From Adineta vaga (taxonomy: Eukaryota > Rotifera), in the NCBI GenBank assembly GCA_021613535.1, contig CP075492.1:8494001-8558000 (forward strand): 64,000 nucleotides of DNA, in the 5' to 3' direction. How positions within the stretch are numbered: the first letter of the stretch is position 1; every line of letters begins with the position of its first letter. The translations under genes were made by a program, and so were the position numbers. Positions 37,601-49,970 of this stretch are shown in pieces. The notes under the pieces are model-generated. The model was not told the DNA's origin. It ran no database searches and was given only the letters and a program-made list of their open reading frames with translations.

Positions 37601-39613
37601 CTAAACGATACAATTGAACAATTGAAAAAGAATTATGAAACATTAAAAACTGATTTACAAGATCGAAGTTTGATAAGTCTATTTCTATGTATTGATATTC
37701 TATTTCTATGATATAGATCAAACTCAAACTATGGAATTAAATGAACGTGAAGATCAATATCAACTTCAAATACAAGAATTACAAAGAAAATTGACTGAAT
37801 CACATGAAGAAAAAACTACCATTGATAATCAATTGAATGAAATTATAAATACATTAAAACAAGAGCATGTAATACAATGTAAAGAACTTCAAACTGAACT
37901 CGATGAACTCAATGAACGAGGTTAGCCAATGTTTTGATTTTCGATTGTATTACAAGACTTTCTTCCTATAGAACGAAAAGTACATAAGGAACTTCATCAA
38001 CGTGAAGCACAATTTGATCAACAAATTACCGAATATCAAGATAAATTAGAACAAGCTCGTTTAAAATTTGAACAATTGCATACAGAATGGATCAAATTGC
38101 AAGCAGAAAAAACAGAATTCAATAAAACAATTAATATCTTGCAACATGATCTTACTGATGCTAAATCTGAACTAGAAAATCGAGGTAAGAGAATCTTTCT
38201 TTTCGAAATATGTTATTCATTTATCATTTCCATCGTAGAACATACTCAAGATATGGCATTAAACGAACGTGAAATTCATTATCAAAATCAAATTAAAAAC
38301 TATCAAAGCGAAAAAGAACAATTCCTTCTTCAAATACAATCTCTTCAATCCGAATTAACAAAATTACAAGAAGACAAAGTTCTAACGAAGAGGAATTGAG
38401 TAAATCCATCGATTCAACTAAGCAAGTTGTTGAAAAACTTGAAAATGAACTCAATGAACGAGGTAGATTGTTTACTTACTCTCTTCATGTGATATTTATT
38501 TTCTATTGCAGAACGTAAAGAAAAACTGACTATGAAACAACATAAAGCAGAATATGAACAACAAATTGATGAATATCAAAAAAATCTTGAACTTTCTATC
38601 ATTCAATGTCAAAATGTACAATCAGAATTGGCAAATTTACAAGAAGAGAAACAATCAAATGAAAAGAATTTAAATGATATGATGTATACATTGAAAGAAG
38701 ATTTCGAAAAACAAATAGAACTTCTTCAAACACAAACGAATGACTTACGAAAACAACGTTTGTATCCTTTATTCTTAATTCACTTTTAACAAATACATTC
38801 GTTTTTCAGATGAAGCAACCAATAATATACTGACTGAAAAAGAACAAGAATTACATGAATATCAAATGAAATTTGATCAATTAAATAACCAAATTCTTGA
38901 ATTAAATCAAGAGAATGAAACCAAACAAAATCAAATACAACAATTAAAAACGGAGCTAAATCAAAACCATCAAACCAATACACAAATTACGAACCTTAAA
39001 CAACAGTACGAACAAACACAAGATGAACTATTCCAACGAGTAAGTTTTACAATGATTATGTAAAATTCAATTATCATTCGTTGAATTTTTATAGACAGAA
39101 AAGTTAACTGCAATGAATGATAAACTTCAGAAAGAAATTGAAGATTTAACAAATCAAAATAAACAATTATCAAACACTACTGTTGATAATAATACTGAAT
39201 CAAATGATAAACAAGTTGTTATCGATCAATTAACAAAACAAATTGATGATTTACAACAGATGCATACTGATCTTCTTGAAAAACAAGCACATACTATAGA
39301 ACAATATCAAGAAGAGAAAAAAGCTCAGGAAAAGCTCATGAAGGATAAAATTGGTGAATATGAAATGAAGATTGCATTGGCGAAAAGTAAATCTTCTTTT
39401 TTCTCTATGATGAATAATTTTATTATTTGTGTTCAGGTGAATTTATGGTTGATATGGAAAATACAAGACTTGATCATGATCAAGAAGTACTTCGATTAAA
39501 AACTCAACTACAACAAGCACTTCCAACAACTAAACCAAGTAAATGATTTTATTAATTTCAACTTTAGTTTCATAATCAGTTTTTCTTTTTGTTATCTAGA
39601 AGGAAAAAAATGA
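34631..39613 (+). CDS. CLIP-like protein: two CAP-Gly domains and exon-repeat coiled coil (one frameshifted exon)
   Basis: Seventeen exons totalling 4103 bases, one short of a full frame (about 1367 residues if intact). Two CAP-Gly domains near the N-terminus bind microtubule plus ends and EB proteins: DGSYNGVRYF...GLFCRP and KLDGPLGKHNGKIEGVRYF...GIFAP. A long coiled coil follows, encoded from 36271 on by exons of 70-80 codons (one double), nearly all flanked by phase-1 introns and starting ER/EQ/DR/EH. The layout matches CLIP-170/CLIP-190, but no C-terminal zinc knuckle is visible; it ends TKPKGKK. In exon 38239-38462 one base is missing near 38374-38380, so the frame stops at TGA 38398. 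The start at 34631 is the first ATG after a splice-acceptor-like TTCTAG. Confidence 0.88.
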
Positions 39614-40199
39614 TTGACAATTGTCTTCTGTGATTCATTGTGTGCTATTGGATTTGTGATATTATATAAATTTGTGTTGTTTTTGTTCTTCACTTCTTCA
39701 TTAGATTATATTTTAGTTATCATAAATAAATTATAATCTAATAGTTCAGACTATAATGAAAAATCTCCTGACAATTACGGTAATATTAAGAATTGAAAGA
39801 AAACGAAATTGATTATGTTGCCAAATAACAGCTTGACGTGTTGTCCTATGCGAACTACGTGACGAAGAAATTACAGTTATTAGACAGATATGAGTTTTGA
39901 TTTAACAGAATTGGCTAATCCATTCATTGTTAAGTAAAATCAAGTATACATATGAAGATTCGACAAAGAAAGCATCATAATGAACAATGAATCGTTTATG
40001 TCAAATATATATCTTTTGTATTATTTTTACACTCTCGCCAAAATGAAGTTTTATTTCTAATAAAGATATTATACTTGTTAGAAAATCATTTTTAGTTATC
40101 ATACTCTGTACAACACTGAAAATGACACAAATCGTCGTATCGATACAGCTACATTGAATGGATACATTTTTACGAAAAAGAAATAGTCAATGATCATAA
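39614..40199. other. Convergent spacer, CLIP to U-box/GTPase gene
   Basis: About 590 bases between two stop codons on opposite strands, holding both 3' flanks. No gene seen. Confidence 0.6.
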
Positions 40200-41258
40200 T
40201 CAAAAAATTTTACAACAATTTTCCGATGAAGATTTGGAAATATCAATTTGCCGTGATGACAATGATGATCGTTTTGAAAGTTCAATGAAGGATGAATTGT
40301 ATATAGTATCATTTATCTTAATCTGTTTTAATAGCGATTTATTCTGTAGAATACGTAATATCAATTGTTTAAACATCACTCGAATATTGTCACCACGTTT
40401 TGCTGATGCATAACAGATAGTCATATTATGTAATGATGAGAAATGTTCAGCCCGTGCCAGAAATATGCTTTTATATTCATCATCACAATTTTCTTCATAT
40501 AAATCGATTTTATTACAAACAAGTGTTGATTCGACGTTTTCTTTTCCTTTCATATGTAATTGTTTATACCAATAGAGTTCAATTCGTTCCAATGTATCAA
40601 TATCTGTTGAATCAGCTATTAAAAATGCACCATGACAACCACGAAAATGATTATCACAACATGATTCATATCGTTCCATTCCTGGTATATCAGTTAACTG
40701 AATAATGATAACATATTTATCTTCATATAATTGGTCCAAATAGAAAAAGTTGAGATCAGGTCCAATAGTTGAAGTACATTTCAAATGTACAAAATTAGTT
40801 TTCTCACCATATTGAAAGTATCGAGCAATCGTCGTTTTACCAACATTTGAACCACCTAGAAGACTAATACGAATCTTCAATGTCGGTTTATCATCCCATT
40901 CGATAGGTATTCGACCATGACGTATATTAAATGTTAAAAATTGATTAAGGGATAAAATTGTCTTTTGTTGAGTACAATATTCTCCGATAGCACTTTTTAA
41001 ATTAAAATTATGTATATAACGACGATCCGTCAATATTTGATTTGTCATTGGTGACGAATTATGATCACTTAACCATTGTTCTATAGCATGTAATTCATAT
41101 GAATGACCCTATAACAGTATGTTGAATATTATATGCAGTTTTCTCTATAATTTAGTCAAACTTACATCTTCAACAAGAACCACTGGATTTTCCATAATTT
41201 CTCGAGTTATTGGACAAAGAAAATCACGTGGAATGGGTATTAATTCTTCATTCATCAT
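40200..41258 (-). CDS. U-box domain fused to a Rab/Ras-like GTPase
   Basis: Exons 41258-41166 and 41108-40200 give 333 residues. Residues 1-75 are a U-box (E2-binding RING-like fold): PRDFLCPITREIMENPVVLV, EDGHSYELHAIEQWL, then SPMTNQIL and NFNLKSAI. A 40-residue linker leads to a small GTPase with every G motif: GGSNVGKTT (G1), a Thr in STIGPD (G2), DIPGMERYE (G3, in place of DTAGQE), CNKIDL (G4) and YASAKRG (G5). The C-terminus is Ser-rich and ends in CCKIF, which could be prenylated as a CaaX or CC-type box. The two exons join in phase 0 inside the U-box, so the fusion does not depend on an uncertain intron. Inferred role: membrane-targeted, GTP-regulated ubiquitin ligase; analogous in logic to TRIM23 (RING plus ARF). 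Confidence 0.9.
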
Positions 41259-41694
41259 GAGATTTTTCTATCGATTACAATCACTAGTATTATTAATAAA
41301 CTCTTATTGTACCTATTCGATATAAACTTTACTTTCTATAATATTCTATCATCGTCAAATCATGTTTGTCACGCATATTTATCATTTACATGGGAGCATC
41401 GAAGTTACAAAAACATTTTCTTTCTTTTTCTTTTTTTTCTCATTATTAATACCTATAAAAGTGTCGATTCAGTGCACAAAAAAAATGACGCCGTTTTCAT
41501 TATTTCCCTTTCGTTTTTTTTCATTGATCACGTGTTCGTTACTATGCTGATTAATATCAAAATCATTACAAGAAAAAGACAAATCAGTTTTAGACAATAT
41601 ACTTTGATCTGATGTCTATACATAATGGGTACATCATGTAAACAGCAAACTTCACTTGATAATCAATGATAATAATATGATATTTTTTTAAAAT
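41259..41694. other. Spacer, U-box/GTPase to Ly6/EGF gene
   Basis: About 440 AT-rich bases, with the promoter of the U-box/GTPase gene and the 3' flank of the Ly6/EGF gene. No gene seen. Confidence 0.6.
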
Positions 41695-43934
41695 TCATAT
41701 CGTTTTCGAAGTACAATTATTTATCTGACAAAATTTTGGACACAGATGTCGAATATGATCTGTTTCACATTCATGTTCGAGTATAAAAGTACATATATGT
41801 ATTGGTTCTTGGTCACAAAGTACTAAATAGTAAATATAAAGAAAGTTAGAAGATATGAAATGTTTTCTTTGAAAAGAAAATTATCATACCTGTTTCACAA
41901 TGATCACCTGTAAAAGCAGGCAAACATATACATAAACAATCAGAATTTAAACGCCCATCATGATAACATTTTTTGTTTTTACAATATTCAAAAGGTGTAT
42001 TGGAAGTTGAATGAATTGTTGTTGTTGTTGTTGTTGGCAATGAAGTTGTTTGTCTTTCCATAGAAGTACTTTGAGTAGTAGTAGTAGTAGTAGAAGTGGT
42101 TGTTGTAGAATTAGATAGTTCACTTTTATTAGGGCTGATCATACTTAACATCCAAGAAAATGGTGGTAATGCTAATGTTGGATATGGTTTGAAAAATTCT
42201 AACAGTTGATCTTTTATATTATGATCTTTGATATCATACACAAATAAAGGTTCAGTAAAATTCTCAAATAGATCTATGATTGTTGTTGTGTTGACTATTA
42301 AAGTACCATTATCATCATTTAGATTGCTATTGATCTCAGAATATGATTCGAAATCAAGTGAAAGATAATCTTCAAAATCATCATCATCGTTATCATCGTC
42401 AGCTGCAGCAGCAGCATCTAAAGATAAATGATCAAATCGTGTAATTGGTAATTCGAATGTCGTGTTGAATATTGTCCAATCATTATCGTCTATTTGTATA
42501 AGTGATGTTGTATTTAATGAAGATAATATACTAGAAGTATCATTAAAATCCCAAAAATTTATTGAGATATTTGGTTCTGAAATAATAAACTCATCAACTA
42601 GTGTACTATTTAAGAGAATTTCATCGATAAGATCCAATTCATCATCTAGATCAAATAGGATAGTAGTAGTATTTGATGATAGTGTAGTCGATACCATAGA
42701 TTCAAATAAATTATAATCTAAATCAGGATCATCCCATATCATATTATCATTATAGATATCATTAGTGACATTCATTATAAGTGAACTTATTGTCGATGTC
42801 GTAGTAGACTTAATAGTAGTGCTATGTGCTAAAATATTCTCAGTCATTGAAAATGCAGGAAAAGTAATAATTGATGGTAATTGATTATGGAATATACCTA
42901 ATAAGACAAAATAGGTAAGCTTTTTTTCTTAGAATCTGCAAGATCTGAATATTTACTCATGATGAAATCGAAGCTTACACCATTACATCTTAGAAAGTAG
43001 AAAAGAACGATTTGATGAATATATTTTTATTTCAAAATCTATTATTGCTTACAAAGATTCTTCACAGAAGAATGCATCAGAACCAAGTAATTTTTGAAGA
43101 CCACTTTTAGCATGTACTTCAGGCCAAAATGTTGAACAATCTCGTGTGATAACTACAATATATATATATATATATCAACTAGAAAAATTCCTATCATTCA
43201 AATCAAATTATGCATACGATTGAGATCATTAGGATTTCGAAAAATAATACAACTTGATGAACATGGACGAATATAATTTGATGCATAATGAGAATCTAAA
43301 AATTCACCACAACCTTCAAAGCGTGCTGTACATGAGTAACATTGATGTACTTGATGATGTAAATCTGCTCCTAAAACAGTATGCTAAATACTTTTTTTTC
43401 AGTCAATTTTAACGATAAAAACATTTTCTCTCTTATCAATTTTATGACATAGAAGCGATAGGTATATTAATGAAATTTACCTGTTTGTTTCGATATTGGA
43501 TTATTTGCTGCTGAAAATAATAACTCTTGAGATGGTGAAATAATATGATTTTTTATTATTCCTAGTTTGCTTGTAACAACTTCTGTTTGTTCGATAGTTC
43601 CATTATTACACAAATGCGAATCACAAAAATAAGCATTAATCGTTGGACTTATTTCATGCCATCCAATCGATTTTGCCATCATATGTCCATATGTCCATGA
43701 ACAACCACGAACAATTGAACCATTTGCATTTCGAAATAGTACACATTGACCATTACATGGTTCAGTATAATATTGAAGAATATCTGTATAGATATATGAA
43801 TTTGGTTGATTGTTACCTACACATTCACGAAGTGTATCTTCTGAACATAGATAACATCGACCAGCACTTGCATTTAATGTCAAGAAATAGATAATAAGGA
43901 TAAAAACTAGGAAATGTAGTTCAATTGTAATCAT
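41695..43934 (-). CDS. Secreted or surface protein: two Ly6/uPAR-like domains, Thr-rich acidic stalk, EGF-like and ShK-like ends
   Basis: Exons 43934-43481, 43370-43218, 43152-43053, 42988-42957, 42897-41890 and 41822-41695 give 624 residues. A signal peptide (MITIELHFLVFILIIYFLTL) precedes two three-finger (Ly6/uPAR) repeats: CYLCSEDTLREC...CNGQCVLFRN...CDSHLCNN and CYSCTARFEGCG...CSSSCIIFRN...CEESLCN. The second CN comes from a small exon, which supports the splice model. A stalk of about 270 residues rich in Asp, Asn and Thr with many NxT sequons and Thr runs follows, then CKNKKCYHDGRLNSDCLCIC (EGF-like) and a six-Cys end with CETDHIRHLCPKFC, resembling a ShK domain. No membrane span is visible. 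Ligand unknown. An alternative ATG is at 43991. Confidence 0.8.
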
Positions 43935-44497
43935 TCTTAATAAATGATATATATTCGTGTCGATTGAAATAAGCAAGACACATACGAACAATAAATGTAT
44001 GACATAAGATCACGTTTACAACCTTCATCGATTGATTATATTGCTCACATGTTAAAAGTTTATATTATAATGGTTCATCTTATGTATAACGAGTGCAAGC
44101 TTATGATCATTTACTAATTGAACAAAAAACGTGTTTAGACATCGAGGTCGTTGTCTATATATGATAGAATGACTTACGGGTAAACTTGTTTTATTTATAC
44201 GAAAAACTTAATCTAGACACATCTTCATGCTTAACAAACAATCGATTAATGAGAACGAAAAATTCAATAATCGATAGAAGTCGCTCAATAACAGTTGTGT
44301 TTATATATATCAACCATTTTATTGAATAAGAACCGTAAACCTCTCTAAATAAATAAACGAATTATTATGTTATAGTTATAGATAGTCATTAGATGTTCAA
44401 AAACGATAACGAATAGAAATCTTTGAAGAGATTATTATTAGAAATAAATGAAGTTAGAGGTGTATTTCTGTTGATGAGATTTGTATCTTTTTAGATC
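43935..44497. other. Divergent spacer, Ly6/EGF to ankyrin gene
   Basis: About 560 AT-rich bases, promoters of both flanking genes. The acceptor CTTTTTAG lies three bases before the ankyrin ATG. Confidence 0.6.
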
Positions 44498-46340
44498 ATG
44501 GCAAATGCTGATGATTTTTGTCAGTTTGCACGATTGGGTCAAACAGCTAAAATTCAAAAGTGTTTACAATCACACAGTAAGTCATTCAAATCTATCTATA
44601 ATTATATGATTCCTAAGTAAACACAAATACGAACAACAGTGTTAAGCTTCGAGCAGTTTTAAAGACATTTGTATGTCTTCTGAGAACATTCTCTACTCCG
44701 TAGACTTCGTTTAATGTATAACAATGTTCTAAAGATATTTTTATTCATTGTAGGTGTTGATATCAATGCACTAAATTTATATGGTGAATCTGCACTTTCA
44801 ACAGCTACTTATCATAATCAAATTCTATGTGTTGAATACCTCTTGGCCAATAAAGCTGATCCTAAATTGTAAGCGTTTTATCTTTGTAAAATCTATTAAC
44901 GCTTGTACTTTGTTTTCTATAAGACGTCTTTCAGCTGGACATACAACAATACATATTGCTTGTCGCTTAGGTAATGTTCCAATTTTACATATGTTATTAT
45001 CCATGAAAAAAGACGAAAATAAGAATAGTATCGAAGGACAAGAGCAACAACAACAACAACAACGATATGAAGATAAACATGTTTATGAATGTTTAAAATT
45101 GAAAGATAATTCCAATTTAACACCTATTCATTGGGCAGCAACACAAGAATCAGTATCAAAACGGCAAAAAATGTTTGCATATCTGGATAAACGAATGCCT
45201 GGCGTACTTGATAGTAGATATAATCTTAATTGGTTTCATTCATGGGCAAAAACACATCCGTGGGTGACTGAACAGAACAACACTCAGTAAAATCATACTC
45301 GATTCTAATCATTTCATATAATAGTTCGTTCGAATGTATTTTAGTATACCAATTGGATCTGCACCTATATTAACAAGTCCTAATCAAACTTATCGACAAG
45401 AAGAATCATCTGAAATTATTTCACTTGATATGACACCAAAAATAACAACCAATGATTATGAACGTACTCCACGAGCACCTCTAACAGCAACAATCAATAA
45501 TACGAATAGAAAATCATCAAAATCACGTGCTCCACGTATTCAAGTTCGATTTTTGTTTTAGAATTGATCTATTTTCTTTATTTTTTTCAATCAAATAGAT
45601 TGAACAACCATCAGTTCTACCATCAACACCCATATCAAGCTGTAAAGTAACAGTCACTTCTATCTATCACATTCCAAAAAGTGATCCACAACAAACATTA
45701 TCATCATCATCAAAATTACTTGAACCTCCTGAAACACAGGTACTTTTAGATATTGAAAGTCGAATAGAAGTGTTCCAGACATGAATAGATTATAAAACGA
45801 ACGGTTATCTTTCTTTTCTTTCAGTCAACATCACAAAAACTACTAATGAACGATCAACCATTATCACCTCTATCGAATCGTTTCACTTATCGTGCTCATC
45901 GAGTTCGAATTGAACCAACAATAGATTTTCCTCCTCCACCAACTGATATTGAAGATATTGAAAATACATTTGATATTAAAACACATGAGTATGAAGATGT
46001 CAATACACCATGGTCTTGCAAACGTCCATCACATAATCTTCTTTCGAATATCGTTCCATCTGCAACAACTCCATCGACTGATCAAAGTAGTCAACAATCA
46101 ACAAAACATATCGCATCATCATTCGGTTTTGATACATCAATTGAGCGACGTCAACGAGCCGATACAACAATACATTCAATGACTGATACTTATGCACAAA
46201 ATGATGATCAAATCGATCTCGAATCAGTTTCATCAAATGATGAAGATAACGATTATGAAAGTAATAAAATTGATTACATATGTAAATCAACTTCAACAGT
46301 TGATATAGCTTCACCTAGTGCACATACTTATTATGCATAA
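44498..46340 (+). CDS. Ankyrin-repeat protein with disordered C-terminal half
   Basis: Exons 44498-44576, 44754-44868, 44924-45286, 45345-45543, 45599-45739 and 45825-46340 give 470 residues. The N-terminal 170 residues hold about three to four ankyrin repeats: FCQFARLGQTAKIQKCLQSH, LYGESALSTATYHNQILCVE, AGHTTIHIACRLGNVPILHM and LTPIHWAATQE. A Gln run interrupts the third repeat. The rest is Ser/Thr/Pro-rich and likely disordered, with an acidic stretch near the end. Its partners are unknown; ankyrin repeats mediate protein binding. Convergent with the pyruvate dehydrogenase phosphatase gene. Confidence 0.82.
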
Positions 46341-46828
46341 TTTCGTTTTCTTTTGTCGTTTTTAGAATGAACAACTTGTCAGATAGTTTGTTTTGTATTA
46401 TATATATATATATACATATATCTATGAACTACATTTGTTTTTATTTTGATAAAAAGATTATACGAAATAGTTCTTCATGTCATACTTAATGTTATCAATG
46501 ATAATTATTCTCATCTCTAATGGAATTATTTTCAGACCCAAGATTCTCTTTCACGCATTTTATTTGGATAAAAGTATATTGTTTATTCTTTAAATTTGTA
46601 TTCAAAAAATAACAGATCTCTGGTCGGATATCTATGTTTGTTGTCATATAAAATATATTTAATTTGTAAGAAAAAGTAATCTGATAGGTGAAAGGAATAG
46701 GAAAATGCATATGTATACAGGAAAAACCGACGGAAAACAAAAGAAACTGTTTCACTCGTAAAAATACTTTCAAAAGCAAAATATCTACTTTCTACTAGTT
46801 ATTAAAAAGTCTTTCTCTATTTCGTTTA
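46341..46828. other. Convergent spacer, ankyrin gene to PDP
   Basis: About 490 AT-rich bases with both 3' flanks and a (TA)n near 46399-46412. No gene seen. Confidence 0.6.
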
Positions 46829-48795
46829 TTATTTCTTTTCTTTGGTATGAATATGATCAATATGATCTTGATCAAAATAAACAACGGTTATTGTAATATC
46901 ATCACGTATTGAACGTGGATTAGGAAATGTTAAGACATCAGATAAAAGTTTACTATCAAATTGTCCTTTGGATGTATAAGCAAGTGCTTGTCGTATCAAA
47001 TGTGTTGCTGAATTTTGATCCATTGGTTGATTTTTAATAGCTTGATGTCGTGCAAGTAATAATTCATTGATATCTTTTAATTTCGTTGATGTTGTATTAC
47101 CACTCTTATGTAAAACAAAACGATCAAAACTTTGAATACCTTTTTGATGATTAAATATCAATTGAACAACACGTTCTGGAGATAATAAATCCCAAACACC
47201 GTCTGTAGCTAATACAAGAAATTTATCTTTTTTTGTTAATTTATGTTTTGTTATTTCTGGTTTAACAGTTAAATATGGTGGAGATAAATAAAATTGTGGT
47301 ATAGCATCACCTTTTTTGTAATAAGGTTGTAAATATTCTCGAAGATAATTAGCTGACCATTTAAAGCGTACATCACCAAATGCACGAAATGGCATTAAAA
47401 GACCAAGTAAACGATCACTACGTATAACTGAATGAGATTCATTTGTTCCATGTTCTGAAAGAACACGTTGTACTTCGGATTGATTACGTGCATTATGATC
47501 ATGAGAAAGATTAATGACATTTGGATTGCCTTCATCATCAATAGTACCTGAAAGACAGAAGAAAAAACATTTCTTCGATTAGTAAATTGAATGTGTGATT
47601 TTTTTTCATATACCAAGAATTGCTCGTGCATCACCACAATTAGCAATATAAAGATCGTCATCTTTGACTAAAGCAACGCATGCACATGAACCAGCTGTAC
47701 AAATTTGTAATAAATCTTCATCGACTGGCTGAGTATCAATTGGTATCGCTTCTGAACATATATCACGATCTAATTTAATAAATGCACCTTCCAATGAACT
47801 GATTATATCAGTATAATCATGATCAATATTTGTATAAGCATCTTCAATATGTTTTAATAAATTCATTTGATGAATATCTTTGATCTTTGAATTCCGTGTA
47901 TCTTTATATGGATTATAATATGAATGAAGAAGAAGTGAAGTAATTGTATTCGATGTTGTTTTATCTTGACTGTAAGTATGAGTATGAGTATGAGTATGAC
48001 TGTGAGTTTGAGCATGTTGATTTGCTGTTATTCGTTTTGCTTGTTGCATAATTCTTTCTAAATCGTTCGGTTGATGTAATGTTACTGCAATGTATTCAAA
48101 TAGACGTTGACCAACTACATCTGAACACCAAGGACCACCATGACCATCGAAAACACCGAATAAATACATATTCGAATCTGGTGAATGAATGCGAGCTTGT
48201 GCTTGGCGATCCTCTTTACAAACCGAAAAAAAACAATCTTCGATATATGAACTATGAACGATAAGAGAAATTATTTTTTTCTCATTTTCTATGCATACAT
48301 GCATGCATGCACTGAAGGCAAGTCCTACGCATTGTATTTGTTCTTGACATAATATTTCATTGATGATCGGTGCTCTTCTCTCTAGAGATTATCACGAACT
48401 ACAGGGAAGATGTTTTGATTATGTCAAAGTACGTTAGTGTTAAATTAATTCATTATTTTACTTTAGAAAAGATAATATTCAAACTGATTTTATTTCAATT
48501 TAGCAATGTATCACATACCCGGTGGATTATTAGCACCGAGATAATTGACTTCATAATATTTCACTGGGCAATTAGCTTCAAGATCAATACTTGCTTCATG
48601 CGTTCGTAAGATTCCTGTTGCTTCTTGAGAAGAGAGACGTTGTTCTTCAAATGATGATTCTTCAGGAAGATTTCCTTCAATTGAATCACTATGATAAGAT
48701 GAAACTGAAACGAGTTGATGTTTAACTAGCGATAATAGGTATGGAATTTGTTTCGAAGAAATACATGCATTTTTCGATAGTAAATGTCGAATCAT
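46829..48795 (-). CDS. PDP1: Pyruvate dehydrogenase phosphatase catalytic subunit (PP2C family)
   Basis: Exons 48795-48519, 48213-47614 and 47547-46829 give 531 residues (human PDP1 has 537). It dephosphorylates and so reactivates the E1-alpha subunit of mitochondrial pyruvate dehydrogenase. PP2C metal-site motifs: EDRQAQAR, GVFDGHGG, CGDARAILG, LATDGVWD and RDDITITVV. RLLGLLMPFRAFGDVRFKWS is diagnostic of PDP over other PP2Cs. The basic, hydrophobic N-terminus (MIRHLLSKNACISSKQIPYL) fits a mitochondrial presequence. The start is chosen after a CTTCAAG acceptor at 48801. A His-Thr repeat (THSHTHTHTHTY) lies in a loop near residue 150. The first intron, about 300 bases, is long for this window. 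Confidence 0.94.
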
Positions 48796-49970
48796 TTCAT
48801 CTTGAAGAGAGAAAAGCAAATGAATCAAAAGTTCTTTTTTCCGTCAAATCTTCGCTATTTACAAATAATAATCGAACAGTTAAAAAAAATATATCATATG
48901 AGTCGTTTTTTTTTCTGGTCTGGCTCATATATATATATATTTATATATAATAAAAGGAGTAAGTAAAGAAAAACTGTTTTTTTTTATTGGTAGAATATGT
49001 TAACGAATAGAGTTATTATATAAGAAGGACATCAGACAACTTGCGACAACAGAGAACAGAAACTAATTCGGCTGATTATTACTTTAAACACAAAAACTTA
49101 GAAGGAAAGGAAAAAAGAGAAGAGAGCACGATATTTCTCAGTATTTCTAAAGCAACGATTGAAGGAAACCAAATCTTGTTGAAGTAATCAGCACTCAATA
49201 GTGTTCTATAGAGATGTTTCTGTTACAGAAAGTTATGTTTCTCTAAAGACGAAGTAGAATATTTAAGTCTTTTTTAGGTATGAATAAATATTGCCGGAAA
49301 GAAAAACAAAATCCTTGATGAATAGATCTCGCTGAAATGTGGACAATAGATATTTTATTTGACGTTCAATACTGCAGATTCATATGATCAATCCAACTGA
49401 TAAAAAAAAGCTATCATATTTCATTTGTCACAAACAAAGAATGTGCCGGATGTTCCGACAAATATGCTTCAAAGATTTTCTGGAATGATCCGTGATAGTA
49501 ATCTACCTATTTTATTTTCATGCTTTAACAAAAAGCATTGGTGTGTTGATCATTTCCTAAATACAAAACCATTTCAATCATAATTCAGTACTAGCTTTGC
49601 TTCATACGATCATCAATATAAATCTGAAGCACATGCGTCGTATCGCAAGTTTAATCAAGGTTTCAACAATGTTGCTATCTTTAGAGTGATTTCTTCAATA
49701 GATGAGATTTAAAAATGTGATTGTGACGAGAATCTTACATTTCTGATCAAATTCGCGCAGTAGTTAATCGCCATAAAATATATCGTTTGCCTCCACATAC
49801 TATTGTAGAATGCCTATTGGTCAAAATATGGGAAGCAGAAAAGGAGAAGGAAAAAAATGCACACATTCATATACATTTCTGCCATGATTATTTGATTGTT
49901 TATTTACAAGATATTTTTCGATTTTAATTGATTTATTTAGTTCTTTTTAGATTTTAAATCTTGCCAATCC
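48796..49970. other. Divergent intergenic region, PDP to UBE2V
   Basis: About 1.18 kb with promoters of PDP and of the plus-strand cluster that follows. AT-rich, with a (TA)n near 48930-48950. No gene seen. Confidence 0.6.
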
